Shown here one piece after another: positions 41,968 through 50,763 of a stretch of 64,000 nt of DNA. The notes beneath the pieces are model-generated. The model was not told where the DNA came from, made no database searches, and saw only the letters and a list, made by a program, of their open reading frames with translations. The position numbers and the translations under genes were made by a program. How positions within the stretch are numbered: the stretch's first letter is position 1; each line of letters begins with the position of its first letter. The stretch covers positions 124,001 through 188,000 of the forward strand of contig QFPK01000005.1 of NCBI GenBank assembly GCA_003248865.1, given 5' to 3'. Source of the stretch: Sphingomonas sp. Its GTDB lineage: Bacteria; Pseudomonadota; Alphaproteobacteria; Sphingomonadales; Sphingomonadaceae.

Positions 41968-43577
41968 GCCGCGAGCCTTGCGGAGGCCTTTTGTTCGCGC
42001 CGGATCTGATCGGCCGCCTTTTCCGCGATCATGATGGTGGGGGCGTTGGTGTTGCCGCTGACGAGGCAGGGCATCACCGAGGCGTCCACCACCATCAGCC
42101 CTTCGACGCCGTTCACATGCAGGCCGATGTCGGTCACGGCGTCTGCATCCGGGCCCATCCGGCAGGTGCCCACCGGGTGGTAGATGGTTTCGGCCCAGTC
42201 CTTCAGCTTCGCGGCGAGGGCGGTGCCCTGCACGCTCTCGCCCGGCCAGGCCTCTCCGCCGTTGTACGGGGCGAGCGCGGGCTGGCGGCCGATGCTGCGC
42301 GCGATCTCCACGCCCTTCAGCAACGTATCCAGATCCTCGGGTGCCGAGAGATAATTGGGATCGATGGCGGGATGCGCCGTGGGATCGGGCGATTTCAGCC
42401 AGATCGCGCCCCGGCTTTCCGGCCGCACCTGGCACACATGCATCTGATAGCCATGCTCGGGCGTGAGGCCGCCGATGCCGTGCGCCATGCCCTTCACCGG
42501 CATGAAGTGGATCTGGATATCCGGGGCCGCGAGGCCCTCTCGGGTGGAGACAAAGGCGCCGGTCGCGGTGGGCATATAGCTGGCGTTGCCCTGCTTGCGC
42601 ACGATCCAGTTGAGCCCCGTCCACAGCTTCACCAGCGGATTGGTGTTGGCATTGAGCGTGATCGGCTGGCTGCTTTTCCATTGCACCAGCACGTCCAGAT
42701 GATCCTGCAGATTCTGCCCGACCTGCGCGCGGTCTGCCACTGTCTGCAGGCCCAGCGCCTTCAGCTGGGCGCCCGGCCCCACGCCGGAGAGCAACAGCAG
42801 CTGCGGCGAGTTGATCGCCCCGCCCGAAAGGATCACTCGGCGCCCGCGCACGATCTGCCCGCCGGAATAGCTGACGCCCACGGCGCGCTTGCCATCGAAC
42901 AGCACCTTTTCCGCCAGTGCGCCGGTGATGATCTTCAGGTTGGGGCGCCGCCGCACCTCGTCCGACAGATAGGCGCGCGCCGCCGAGCAGCGCTGCCCGC
43001 CCCGGATGGTGGAATCATAGCCGCCCACGCCTTCGAACTGCGGGCCGTTGAAATCGTCGGTGTGGGGCCAGCCGGCCTGAACGCCTGCTTCGAGGAAGGC
43101 GGTGTTCAGCACATGCGGGAGCATGCGGCGCGTGGTGGTGAGCGGGCCGCCCGTGCCATGATATTCGCATGCGCCCCGGTCTGAATCCTCGGCCTTGCGG
43201 AACCAGGGCAGCACATCCGCCCAGCCCCAGCCAGTGCAGCCCAGCTGCGCCCAGCGGTCATAATCGCTGCTGTGGCCGCGGATATAGACCATGCCGTTGA
43301 TGGAGGAGGAGCCGCCCAATGTCCGCCCGCGCGGCCAGTAGAGCTTGCGCCCGTTCAGATGCGCTTGCGGCTCTGTCCAGAAGCCCCAGTTCAGTTCGCT
43401 CTGCTTTTCGGGCGGAATGATCTCTCCGATGCCGGCGGGCATGTGGATCAGCATCGCCTTGTCGTTGCCGCCGGCTTCCAGCAGCGCCACGCGCGTGCCG
43501 GTATCTTCCGACAGCCGTGCGGCCAGCACGCAGCCGGCCGATCCCGCGCCGACGATCACGAAATCAAACTCGTCCAT
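41964..43577 (-). CDS. GMC-family FAD oxidoreductase (alcohol/choline dehydrogenase-like)
   Basis: The 537-residue flavoprotein has an N-terminal FAD-binding motif FVIVGAGSAGCVLAARL, the GMC signatures YWPRGRTLGGSSSINGMVYI and SGGAINSPQLLLLSGVGP, and the catalytic His of IYHPVGTCRMG. VSGNTNAPTIMIAEKAAD near the C-terminus is the second active-site block. It most likely oxidises an alcohol to an aldehyde. The ATG at 43577 is the natural start because the FAD motif follows at once. It is coupled to the epoxide hydrolase, which suggests one catabolic route, perhaps for an alkene- or terpene-derived compound. Confidence 0.92.
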   Translation of the reverse strand: MDEFDFVIVGAGSAGCVLAARLSEDTGTRVALLEAGGNDKAMLIHMPAGIGEIIPPEKQSELNWGFWTEPQAHLNGRKLYWPRGRTLGGSSSINGMVYIRGHSSDYDRWAQLGCTGWGWADVLPWFRKAEDSDRGACEYHGTGGPLTTTRRMLPHVLNTAFLEAGVQAGWPHTDDFNGPQFEGVGGYDSTIRGGQRCSAARAYLSDEVRRRPNLKIITGALAEKVLFDGKRAVGVSYSGGQIVRGRRVILSGGAINSPQLLLLSGVGPGAQLKALGLQTVADRAQVGQNLQDHLDVLVQWKSSQPITLNANTNPLVKLWTGLNWIVRKQGNASYMPTATGAFVSTREGLAAPDIQIHFMPVKGMAHGIGGLTPEHGYQMHVCQVRPESRGAIWLKSPDPTAHPAIDPNYLSAPEDLDTLLKGVEIARSIGRQPALAPYNGGEAWPGESVQGTALAAKLKDWAETIYHPVGTCRMGPDADAVTDIGLHVNGVEGLMVVDASVMPCLVSGNTNAPTIMIAEKAADQIRREQKASARLAA

Positions 43578-43739
43578 TGTCTTCCTCCCGCCCTCTCCCA
43601 AAGGCACGGCCCTTCCTAGCCCAGCGCCAATCGCGGAGCCACCCTCCGCATAATGCGACCCTTCCGGTCCGGGGCGGCCAAGCGACGGACCGAGCCGGCT
43701 GCCCTTGCCCCCTGAGGCTGAACGGCTAGGAAAGGGGCG

Positions 43740-44669
43740 ATGCGATTTCGTCTGTTGCCCCTTCCTGTGTTCCTGATCGTCGCTGGCTGCTCGATGGGCC
43801 GGGTGGAAACCCATCGCCCGCCCGCGCCGGTGATGCGCCCGATGCCGGAGGTGTTCGACTGCCTGCGCGAGCGCCGACTCGCGCTGGTGTCCGCCCATCG
43901 CGGCCAGAAAGACCCGATGGCGGCTGAAAACAGCATCGCGTCCTTCGCTGAGACAACCCGCCGCGGGCCCATCTTCATCGAGGTGGATATCGCCCGTTCC
44001 GCCGACGGCGTGCTGATGCTGATGCACGACCAGACGCTGGACCGCACCACCACGGGCCTCGGCCCGCTGGCGGGCTATACCTACCAGCAGCTGCGCCGCG
44101 CCTGGCTGAAGGACGGCAAGGGCGCGATCACCGAAGAACGCATCCCCACGCTGGAGGAGGCGCTGATCTGGGCGCGCCGCAACGGGGCGGTGCTGCAGCT
44201 GGACATCAAGCCCGGCACGCCGCTGACGGAGGTGCTGGAGCATGTGCGCGAGCAGCGGATGGAAAATCAGGTGATCCTGATCGCCTATAATCTGGCTGAT
44301 GTGCGCAACTTCCAGCGCGCCGCGCCCGAGATGATGATCTCCGCGAGCGGCCGCACTGCAAAGGAGGATGCCGCCATCCTTGCCATGGCCAATCCGCGCC
44401 TGCTGGTGTTCACCGGCACGAAGGAGCCGGACCCGGCCGTGATCGCGCGGCTGGACGCTGCGGGGCTGGAGGCCATCACCGGCACGCTGGGCGCGCCCGG
44501 GCAGCGGCTGGACGATCTGTATCTGGCGGACGGAAACGGCAGCGAATATGCCGATCTGGCGGCGCGGGGCGTGGCGCTGATCGCCACGGACCAGCCGGCG
44601 GCTGCCTGGAAGGCGCTGAAATCGGCAGACCGCGACGGGACCATCTGCCTGCTGGGAGTGAAGCAATGA
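43740..44669 (+). CDS. Glycerophosphodiester phosphodiesterase, lipoprotein
   Basis: This 309-residue enzyme cleaves glycerophosphodiesters to glycerol 3-phosphate and an alcohol. It begins MRFRLLPLPVFLIVAGCSMG, with lipobox VAGC, so it is anchored in the envelope. The GDPD core is present: VSAHRGQKDPMAAENSIASF with the first His-Arg and Glu, FIEVDIARSADGVLMLMHDQ and LDRTTTG. VLQLDIKPGT comes later. The gene diverges from the GMC gene across 162 bp and overlaps the quinone oxidoreductase start by 4 bp. Confidence 0.9.
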   Translation: MRFRLLPLPVFLIVAGCSMGRVETHRPPAPVMRPMPEVFDCLRERRLALVSAHRGQKDPMAAENSIASFAETTRRGPIFIEVDIARSADGVLMLMHDQTLDRTTTGLGPLAGYTYQQLRRAWLKDGKGAITEERIPTLEEALIWARRNGAVLQLDIKPGTPLTEVLEHVREQRMENQVILIAYNLADVRNFQRAAPEMMISASGRTAKEDAAILAMANPRLLVFTGTKEPDPAVIARLDAAGLEAITGTLGAPGQRLDDLYLADGNGSEYADLAARGVALIATDQPAAAWKALKSADRDGTICLLGVKQ

Positions 44670-45631
44670 AGGCCATCCAATTCGCCGAAACCGGCGGCCC
44701 GGAGGTGATGAAGCTGGTGGATGTGGCGGTGGGGGAGCCCGGCCCCGGCCAGGCCCGCGTGCACCACACGGTGATCGGCGTGAACTTCATCGACACCTAT
44801 CACCGTTCCGGCCTGTATCCGATGCAGCTGCCCGCCGGGCTGGGCATGGAGGCAGCCGGCATCGTGGAGGCGGTGGGGGAGGGTGTCTCCCATGTGAAGG
44901 CGGGCGACCGGGTGATCTACTTCGCCAATCCGCCCGGCGCCTATGCGACGCACCGGGTGATGGATGCCCGGCCGCTGGTGAAGTTGCCCGACAGCGTGTC
45001 CGAGGAGCAGGCGGCCGCGCTGTGGCTGAAGGCCTGCACGGTGGAATCGCTGGTGGAGCGCTGCACCCGGGTGCAGCCGGGGCAGACGGTGCTGGTGCCT
45101 GCTGCGGCAGGCGGTGTCGGCGTGCTGCTGTGCCAGTGGCTGAAATCGAAGGATGTGACCGTGATCGGCACTGTCGGGTCGCCCGCGAAGGTGGAGATCG
45201 CCCGTGCGGCGGGTGCCGACCATGTGCTGGCCTATGACGAAGTGCCGGTGCGCGTGCGCGAGCTGACCGGCGGCAATGGCGTGGACGCCGTGATCGACGG
45301 TGTCGGCAAGGCGACGTTCGAGACTTCGCTGGACAGCCTGAAGCGGCGCGGGATTCTTGCGAGCTTCGGCAATGCCTCCGGCCCGGCCGGGCCGCTGGAG
45401 ATCGGGCTGCTTGCGCGCAAGGGGTCGCTGTTCGTGACGCGCCCGACGCTGTTCGATTATTATGCCACGCCCGAGGATTTCGCGGCGGGCACGGCCGCCG
45501 TGTTCGCGAAGATCGCGGGTGGCGTGCTGAAGGCGCATATCGGCCAGACCTATGCGCTGGCCGATGCGGTTGCCGCCCACAAGGCGCTGGAATCCCGCCA
45601 GACGGTTGGTTCGTCGCTGCTGATTCCCTGA
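44666..45631 (+). CDS. qor: NADPH:quinone oxidoreductase (zinc-free MDR family)
   Basis: The 321-residue protein of the medium-chain dehydrogenase family lacks the structural and catalytic zinc ligands. It begins MKAIQFAETGGPEVMKLVDV. GVNFIDTYHRSGLYPMQLPA is a QOR signature, and VLVPAAAGGVGVLLCQWLKS is the NADPH-binding Rossmann loop. FETSLDSLKRRGILASFGNA and RPTLFDYYATPEDF follow, as in E. coli QorA. It reduces quinones by one or two electrons in the cytoplasm. It is coupled by ATGA to the GDPD gene, although the functions seem unrelated. Confidence 0.9.
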   Translation: MKAIQFAETGGPEVMKLVDVAVGEPGPGQARVHHTVIGVNFIDTYHRSGLYPMQLPAGLGMEAAGIVEAVGEGVSHVKAGDRVIYFANPPGAYATHRVMDARPLVKLPDSVSEEQAAALWLKACTVESLVERCTRVQPGQTVLVPAAAGGVGVLLCQWLKSKDVTVIGTVGSPAKVEIARAAGADHVLAYDEVPVRVRELTGGNGVDAVIDGVGKATFETSLDSLKRRGILASFGNASGPAGPLEIGLLARKGSLFVTRPTLFDYYATPEDFAAGTAAVFAKIAGGVLKAHIGQTYALADAVAAHKALESRQTVGSSLLIP

Positions 45632-45641
45632 AAGGCGGTTG

Positions 45642-45664
45642 CCGCCGTCAACCGGTGACGGCGG
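45642..45664. terminator. Convergent hairpin between qor and terC
   Basis: A perfect stem CCGCCGTCA-ACCGG-TGACGGCGG begins 10 bp behind the qor stop and overlaps the last codons of terC. It lies between convergent genes and could end both transcripts. There is no T run on either side, so intrinsic function is uncertain. Confidence 0.5.
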
Positions 45665-46316
45665 TGCTTTCCAGCCCCGGCACCGGGATCAGCGGGGCGA
45701 CCGCACGGCCGCCCGAGATGATCATCTCCATCGCGACGTAGAAAATCAGCGCGAGGCCGATCCAGCCGATCCAGTGATAGCGTTCGATCAGGCGGGCGAT
45801 GTAGTTGGCGGCGATACCCATCAGCGCGACGGACAGCACCAGCCCAAGGATCATGATTTCCGTGTGGTGGCGCGACGCGCCGGCGACCGCGAGCACATTG
45901 TCCAGGCTCATGGAAAGATCGGCGATGGCGACGGCCCAGGCGGCGCCCCAGAAGGTCTTGGCGGATCTGGGCGCGTCGTGCGCGACGGTGCCGTCGTGCA
46001 GCACCACCTTGGTGTCGGGCTTCAGTTCCCGGTACATCTTCCAGCAGACCCACAGCAGCAGGATGCCGCCCGCCAGCCGGATGCCCACGATATCCAGCAG
46101 CTGCGTGACAACCAGCGCGAAGGCGATGCGCATTACCAGCGCCGCCACCATGCCCAGCGCGATCACCTTCTTGCGTTCCGCCGGGGGCAGCCCGGCGGCG
46201 AGCGCGCCGATCACGATGGCGTTGTCGCCGGCCAGCACGAGGTCGATCATCACCACCTTGCCCAGCGCCGCCCAGGCGCCGGGTTCAGCCATGAAACTCA
46301 GGTCGAAGAAGGTCAT
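45648..46316 (-). CDS. TerC family integral membrane protein
   Basis: The 222-residue protein has about seven membrane helices with the two TerC signature blocks. The first is DLVLAGDNAIVIGALAAGL; the second is IADLSMSLDNVLAVAG. Both carry acidic and Asn residues proposed to bind metal. Short members of this family (YjbE/YkoY/Alx type) export manganese or load metal onto exported enzymes. Nearby cobalt/nickel efflux genes make a metal role plausible. No riboswitch was seen upstream. Confidence 0.88.
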   Translation of the reverse strand: MTFFDLSFMAEPGAWAALGKVVMIDLVLAGDNAIVIGALAAGLPPAERKKVIALGMVAALVMRIAFALVVTQLLDIVGIRLAGGILLLWVCWKMYRELKPDTKVVLHDGTVAHDAPRSAKTFWGAAWAVAIADLSMSLDNVLAVAGASRHHTEIMILGLVLSVALMGIAANYIARLIERYHWIGWIGLALIFYVAMEMIISGGRAVAPLIPVPGLESTAVTG

Positions 46317-46368
46317 GTCGCGCTGCTAGCGGAAAGCGCGGCGCATGCAAGCGGGACAGGGCACAAAA

Positions 46369-47313
46369 TCAGCGCCCCAGCAGCTCCACCGTGACATGGC
46401 TCAGCTCGTGCACCTCGCGTAGCCGTTCGCGCACCGCCTCCGTCGGGGCGGCGCCTGCATAGCTGACGATGGCGCCATGGGCGTTCGGGCCCAGCCGCCA
46501 CACATGCAGGTCCGCGATGCGGGCGTCGCCGGGGCCTTCCACCACTTGCCGCACTTCCGCTTCCAGCGGCGGATCTGAGGCGTCGAGCAGCACGGCGGCG
46601 GTGTCGCGGATCAGGCTCCACGACCAGGTCGCGATCACAGCGGCGCCAACGATCCCCATCACCGGGTCGAGCCAGGTCCAGCCCATGAAGCGGCCCGCGA
46701 GCAGCGCCGCGATGGCGAGAACGGACGTCAGCGCATCGGCGATCACATGGATGAAGGCGGCGCGGAGATTGTTGTCTCCGTGGCCGGATGCGTGGCCGTG
46801 GTGACGATCATGGTGCTGATCGTGATCGCCGTGATGATGGTGGTGATGCCCGTGCCCGCCCATCAGCAGAAGGGCGCTCACCACATTTACGGCGAGCCCG
46901 ATCACGGCCACGATTGTTGCCTGGCCGAAGGCCACGTCCCTCGGTTCGAACAGGCGGAGCAGGGATTCCCAGGCAATGCCCAGCGCCACAAGCCCCAGCA
47001 CCATCGCGGAGGCGAAGCCGGCCAGATCGCCCACCTTGCCGGTGCCGAAGCTGTAGCGGCCGCTGCGCGCGTGGCGCCGGGCGAAGGCGTAGGCGGCCGC
47101 CGCAACCGCAAGCGCGCCGGCATGGGTCGCCATGTGGAAGCCGTCTGCCAGCAGCGCCATTGATTGGAAGGCGAGGCCCGCCACGATCTCGCCCACCATC
47201 ATCACTGCGGTCAGGGCCACGACCCAGAGGGTGCGGCGGGCGTTGTCGTCATGCCCCACGCCCAGGAAGTCATGGTCGTGGGTCAGTTGGTCCAGTTCGT
47301 CGTCGAACGCCAT
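46369..47313 (-). CDS. dmeF: Cation diffusion facilitator, DmeF-like Co/Ni exporter
   Basis: The 314-residue protein begins with a DHDFLGVGHDDNARR segment typical of DmeF. The first CDF signature follows (MALLADGFHMATHAGALAVA, metal-site Asp and His). A long histidine-rich loop (GHGHHHHHHGDHDQHHDRHH) and the second site FIHVIADALTSVLAIAALLA come next. The cytoplasmic domain runs from about residue 230. DmeF proteins export cobalt and nickel from the cytoplasm. The gene lies 9 bp behind dmeR, so it is controlled by the operator in front of that regulator. Confidence 0.9.
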   Translation of the reverse strand: MAFDDELDQLTHDHDFLGVGHDDNARRTLWVVALTAVMMVGEIVAGLAFQSMALLADGFHMATHAGALAVAAAAYAFARRHARSGRYSFGTGKVGDLAGFASAMVLGLVALGIAWESLLRLFEPRDVAFGQATIVAVIGLAVNVVSALLLMGGHGHHHHHHGDHDQHHDRHHGHASGHGDNNLRAAFIHVIADALTSVLAIAALLAGRFMGWTWLDPVMGIVGAAVIATWSWSLIRDTAAVLLDASDPPLEAEVRQVVEGPGDARIADLHVWRLGPNAHGAIVSYAGAAPTEAVRERLREVHELSHVTVELLGR

Positions 47314-47322
47314 TGTGCCTGC

Positions 47323-47595
47323 CTATTTCGCATAGCGGCGGATCGCCGCGATCACTTCATCTGAGCCCTTGCGGCGGCTTTCCGCGTCGAGCCCGGGTGC
47401 CGCCACATGCTCGCGCAGATGGGCTTCCAGTATTTCTTCCATCAGCCCGTTCACGGCGCCGCGGATGGCCGCGACCTGCTGGAGAACGGCGGTGCAGTCC
47501 GCGCCGTCGTCGAGCCCGCGCTCCACAGCGGCGAGTTGGCCGGATATCCGGCGGACCCGCGCCACGAGGCCGGGCGTGTCTGAGATATGGGACAT
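47323..47595 (-). CDS. dmeR: Cobalt/nickel-sensing repressor of the RcnR/DmeR type
   Basis: The 90-residue protein belongs to the CsoR/RcnR superfamily of all-helical metal sensors. From the ATG at 47595 it begins MSHISDTPGLVARVRRISGQ. It carries His3, Cys34, His59 and His63, the same four-ligand layout as the Ni/Co site of RcnR, offset by one. Binding metal should release it from DNA. A palindrome lies 2 bp upstream of the ATG and overlaps its Shine-Dalgarno sequence (GGAG). It is co-transcribed with dmeF, giving metal-inducible efflux. Confidence 0.9.
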   Translation of the reverse strand: MSHISDTPGLVARVRRISGQLAAVERGLDDGADCTAVLQQVAAIRGAVNGLMEEILEAHLREHVAAPGLDAESRRKGSDEVIAAIRRYAK

Positions 47596-47597
47596 TC

Positions 47598-47616
47598 TAT
47601 ACTCCACTAGAGTATA
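47598..47616. promoter_or_regulatory. DmeR operator
   Basis: A 19-bp palindrome TATACTC-CACTA-GAGTATA sits directly in front of dmeR. The half-site TACT...AGTA is that known for RcnR/DmeR-type sites, although the usual centre of G or C residues is here CCACTAG. It overlaps the Shine-Dalgarno sequence, so bound repressor would block transcription of dmeR-dmeF. Confidence 0.75.
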
Positions 47617-47655
47617 TTCGACGCACTGCCTAGCGGCTTTGAGCTATTCAAATTC

Positions 47656-47742
47656 TGGTGCGGACGGCGGGACTCGAACCCGCACTCCCCGAGGGGAAAG
47701 GGATTTTAAGTCCCGTGCGTCTACCAGTTTCGCCACGTCCGC
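47656..47742 (-). tRNA. tRNA-Leu, anticodon TAA
   Basis: The 87-nt gene reads GCGGACGTGGCGAAACTGGT at its 5' end, with the long variable arm of leucine tRNAs. The anticodon loop is CTTAAAA with anticodon TAA in the stem GGGA/TCCC. The T arm is GCGGGTTCGAGTCCCGC, and the acceptor GCGGACG pairs with CGTCCGC. The 3' CCA is encoded (TGG at 47656-47658 on the plus strand). It lies between dmeR and ihfB, apparently as a single gene. Confidence 0.95.
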
Positions 47743-47848
47743 ATGTGAAAGCTCGGAATCAGGAGGCCGATGGCGGGGTGTCCGCGATCGGCCTGTGTGG
47801 GACTGTTAATGAAGGGGGGAAAGCCAATGAGGGGTGATGGAACCCTGC

Positions 47849-48130
47849 TCAGCCCATGTTGAGGCGTTCGCGCAGTTCCTTGCCCGGCTTGAAATGGGGC
47901 ACGCGCTTGGCGTCCACATCGACCGATTCACCCGTGCGCGGGTTGCGCCCGGTGCGGGCGTCGCGCTCGCGGGTGGAGAAGGCGCCGAAGCCGCGGAGTT
48001 CCACGCGGCCGCCTTCGCCCAGACGGTCCGTGATGGAATCCAAGATGGTGGAGACCACGCGCTCGGCCTCGCGCTGACCCAGATGGGGGTTGGCGTCTGC
48101 AATCTTCTGCACCAGCTCGGAACGGATCAT
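47849..48130 (-). CDS. ihfB: Integration host factor beta subunit
   Basis: IHF is a DNA-bending heterodimer used in replication, transcription and recombination. The 93-residue protein begins [17 protein letters not shown] and has the HU/IHF signature [20 protein letters not shown], followed by [20 protein letters not shown]. It lies downstream of rpsA on the same strand, a gene order conserved in many proteobacteria. A strong terminator separates the two, so a promoter is expected between 48131 and 48200. Confidence 0.94.
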   Translation of the reverse strand: MIRSELVQKIADANPHLGQREAERVVSTILDSITDRLGEGGRVELRGFGAFSTRERDARTGRNPRTGESVDVDAKRVPHFKPGKELRERLNMG

Positions 48131-48200
48131 GATGGTCCCCTGACTCGACGGCCAAGACTATGATCCCCATTCCCGCTGCCGGTCAACCCCTTCAATCGTA

Positions 48201-48234
48201 AAGCAAAAGGGGCGGCACCTTGCGGTGCCGCCCC
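48201..48234 (-). terminator. Intrinsic terminator of rpsA
   Basis: On the minus strand, an 11-bp stem GGGGCGGCACC / GGTGCCGCCCC with a GCAA loop is followed by TTTTGCTTT. It starts about 30 bp behind the rpsA stop. This is the clearest intrinsic terminator in the window. Confidence 0.9.
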
Positions 48235-48264
48235 TCATGCGGTTTGCAATGCCTGGCGGGCGGC

Positions 48265-49995
48265 TCAGCCGTCCTGCTTGGCCTTGTTCAGCGCGGCACC
48301 CAGGATATCGCCCAGCGAGGCGCCCGAGTCCGACGAGCCATATTGCGCAACTTGCTGCTTTTCCTCAGCGATTTGCATCGCCTTGATGGACAGCATCGGC
48401 TTCTTGCCACGCTCGAAGCCAACCACCAGCGCATCGACCTTCTGGCCGATCTGGAAGCGCTCGGGGCGTTGGTCGTCGCGGTCGCGCGAGAGGTCGGAGC
48501 GCTTGATGAAGGCGGTCGGGCCGTCTTCGCCGATCTGCACTTCGATGCCGCCGTCGCGGCTTTCGCGAACGATGGCGGTGACCACCTCGTTCTTGGACAG
48601 CCCGCCCGAGCTTGCGACCGGGGCGGCGGCACCGGCGCCGGCGGAGGCAGCAGCGCCTTCGGCCGAGACCTGCTTGATGCCCAGCGAGATGCGCTCGCGC
48701 TCGACATCGACTTCCAGCACCTGGGCCTTCACCATCTCACCCTTGTGATGCAGGGCGAGGGCGGCTTCACCGGACACGCCCCAGGCGATGTCCGACATGT
48801 GCACCATGCCGTCCACTTCGCCGGGCAGGCCGATGAACAGGCCGAACTCGGTGGAGTTCTTGACTTCGCCTTCCACCACGGAGCCCACGGGATGCTCTTC
48901 GGCGAACACTTCCCACGGGTTGCGCTGGGCCTGCTTCAGGCCGAGGCTGATGCGGCGCTTCTCGCCATCGACTTCCAGGACGACGACGTCGACTTCCTGG
49001 CTGGTCGACACGATCTTGCCGGGGTGGACGTTCTTCTTCACCCAGCTCATTTCGGAGACGTGCACCAGACCTTCGATGCCCGGCTCCAGCTCGATGAAGG
49101 CGCCGTATTCGGTGATGTTGGTGACGCGACCCTTCAGCTTGGCACCGACCGGGTACTTGGCGTCTGCGCCTTCCCACGGATCCGATTCCAGCTGCTTCAT
49201 GCCCAGGCTGATGCGCTGGGTGTCGCGGTTGATGCGGATGATCTGCACCTTCACCGTGTCACCGATGTTGATGACTTCGTTCGGGTGGCCGACGCGCTTG
49301 TAGCTCATGTCGGTCACGTGCAGCAGGCCGTCGATGCCGCCCAGGTCCACGAAGGCGCCATAGTCGGTGATGTTCTTCACCACGCCGTCGATCACCTGAC
49401 CTTCGGACAGGCTCTGGATCAGGCCGGTGCGGGCTTCGGCGCGGGTTTCTTCCAGGATGCTGCGGCGCGAGACCACGATGTTGCCGCGCTTGCGGTCCAT
49501 CTTCAGCAGCTGGAACGGCTGGGCGATGCCCATCAGCGGGGTGACGTCGCGCACGGGGCGGATATCGACCTGCGAACCGGGGAGGAACGCAACCGCGCCG
49601 CCCAGATCCACGGTGAAGCCGCCCTTCACGCGGCCGAAGATGGTGCCGTCCACGCGCTCACCGGCGTTGAACTGGGTTTCCAGCTTGTCCCAAGCGGCTT
49701 CGCGGCGGGCGCGATCGCGGGAGAGCATGGCTTCCCCGAAGGCATTTTCCACGCGGTCCACATAGACATCGACTTCTTCGCCGACGGAGACCTGCGGGGC
49801 CTGGCCCGGGGGGGTGAATTCACGGATCGAAACACGGCCTTCCGACTTGAGGCCCACGTCGATCACCACCAGATCATTCTCGATGGCGGTGACCCGCCCC
49901 TTCACCACCTTCCCCTCGAAGCTCTGGGATTCGCCCAGCGATTTGTCGAGGAGCGCGGCGAAATCGTCGCGGGTGGGCATTGCGGTCGAAGCCAT
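48265..49995 (-). CDS. rpsA: 30S ribosomal protein S1
   Basis: Ribosomal protein S1 helps place mRNA on the 30S subunit. The 576-residue protein has six S1 repeats with recurring patterns such as VTNITEYGAFIELEPGIEGL, VKNITDYGAFVDLGGIDGLL and RISLGMKQLESDPWE. An alanine/glycine linker (EGAAASAGAGAAAPVASSGG) precedes the last repeat. It begins MASTAMPTRDDFAALL, which fits alphaproteobacterial S1 proteins. An upstream in-frame extension of 22 residues lacks similarity. The gene order cmk-rpsA-ihfB on one strand is conserved. Confidence 0.96.
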   Translation of the reverse strand: MASTAMPTRDDFAALLDKSLGESQSFEGKVVKGRVTAIENDLVVIDVGLKSEGRVSIREFTPPGQAPQVSVGEEVDVYVDRVENAFGEAMLSRDRARREAAWDKLETQFNAGERVDGTIFGRVKGGFTVDLGGAVAFLPGSQVDIRPVRDVTPLMGIAQPFQLLKMDRKRGNIVVSRRSILEETRAEARTGLIQSLSEGQVIDGVVKNITDYGAFVDLGGIDGLLHVTDMSYKRVGHPNEVINIGDTVKVQIIRINRDTQRISLGMKQLESDPWEGADAKYPVGAKLKGRVTNITEYGAFIELEPGIEGLVHVSEMSWVKKNVHPGKIVSTSQEVDVVVLEVDGEKRRISLGLKQAQRNPWEVFAEEHPVGSVVEGEVKNSTEFGLFIGLPGEVDGMVHMSDIAWGVSGEAALALHHKGEMVKAQVLEVDVERERISLGIKQVSAEGAAASAGAGAAAPVASSGGLSKNEVVTAIVRESRDGGIEVQIGEDGPTAFIKRSDLSRDRDDQRPERFQIGQKVDALVVGFERGKKPMLSIKAMQIAEEKQQVAQYGSSDSGASLGDILGAALNKAKQDG

Positions 49996-50124
49996 GTAGA
50001 TCCTATCGTACAATCCGGCCGGCCGCGGTCCTGTTTGCGGCCATGCCCGGGTTAGAGCCAATCCACGGATTTCCCGACAAACAGAAAATGGCGCGCGAGT
50101 GCGTTTTGCCCTCGCCGCCGACTG

Positions 50125-50760
50125 TCAGGAAACCCGGCCCAGTTGGCTGGAGACGAGCTCCACGGCCTTCCGGACGGCCGCCGCTATATCCAATTCGCTC
50201 GTATCTAGCAAGTCGGCGTCGGCCGCCTGCCTGAGCGGCGCGTCTGCACGCCCCATGTCGCGCGCATCGCGTGCCACGATGTCGGCCAGCACCCGCTCCT
50301 CGCTGACGTCACGCCCCGCGGCGGTCAGCTCAAGAAAGCGGCGGCGCGCCCGGATTTCCGGGGCCGCCGTGACGAACAGCTTGGCCTGTGCCTCGGGTGC
50401 GATCACGGTGCCGATGTCGCGGCCGTCGAGCACCGCGCCGCCGGGCTGGGCGGCGAACGCTTTCTGGAAGGCGAGGAGAGCCGCCCGCACCTCGGGCAGG
50501 GCGGAGACGCGGGACGCCGCCTCGCCGGTCTGCGCGCCGCGCAGTTCGGGATCTTCCAGCAGCGAGAGATCAAGCGCCGCCGCCTTGGCACCGACGCTTG
50601 GCCCGTCGGCGAGGTCCAGCCCGGACCTGAGCGTCGACAACGCGACCACCCGATAGAGCGCGCCCGTATCCAGGTGCGGCACCCCGAAGTGCCGCCCCAG
50701 CGCCCGGGCGATCGTTCCCTTACCGGACGCCGCCGGCCCATCCACCGCAATCAGAGGCAA
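50125..50760 (-). CDS. cmk: Cytidylate kinase
   Basis: This nucleoside monophosphate kinase phosphorylates CMP and dCMP. The 211-residue protein has a P-loop AVDGPAASGKGTIARALG, then HLDTGALYRVVAL and the GGAVLDGRDIGTVIAPEA block typical of Cmk. FLELTAAGRDVSEERVLADI and ARDARDMGRADAPL follow in the lid region. It lies upstream of rpsA across 129 bp and 3 bp behind the glutathione peroxidase gene. Confidence 0.95.
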   Translation of the reverse strand: MPLIAVDGPAASGKGTIARALGRHFGVPHLDTGALYRVVALSTLRSGLDLADGPSVGAKAAALDLSLLEDPELRGAQTGEAASRVSALPEVRAALLAFQKAFAAQPGGAVLDGRDIGTVIAPEAQAKLFVTAAPEIRARRRFLELTAAGRDVSEERVLADIVARDARDMGRADAPLRQAADADLLDTSELDIAAAVRKAVELVSSQLGRVS

Positions 50761-50763
50761 GAT

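Noticed and set aside
43611..43734. Inverted pair CCTTCCTAGCC and GGCTAGGAAAGG between the GMC and GDPD genes
   Set aside because: The arms are over 100 bp apart and imperfect. The right arm coincides with the ribosome-binding region of the GDPD gene, so chance is likely.
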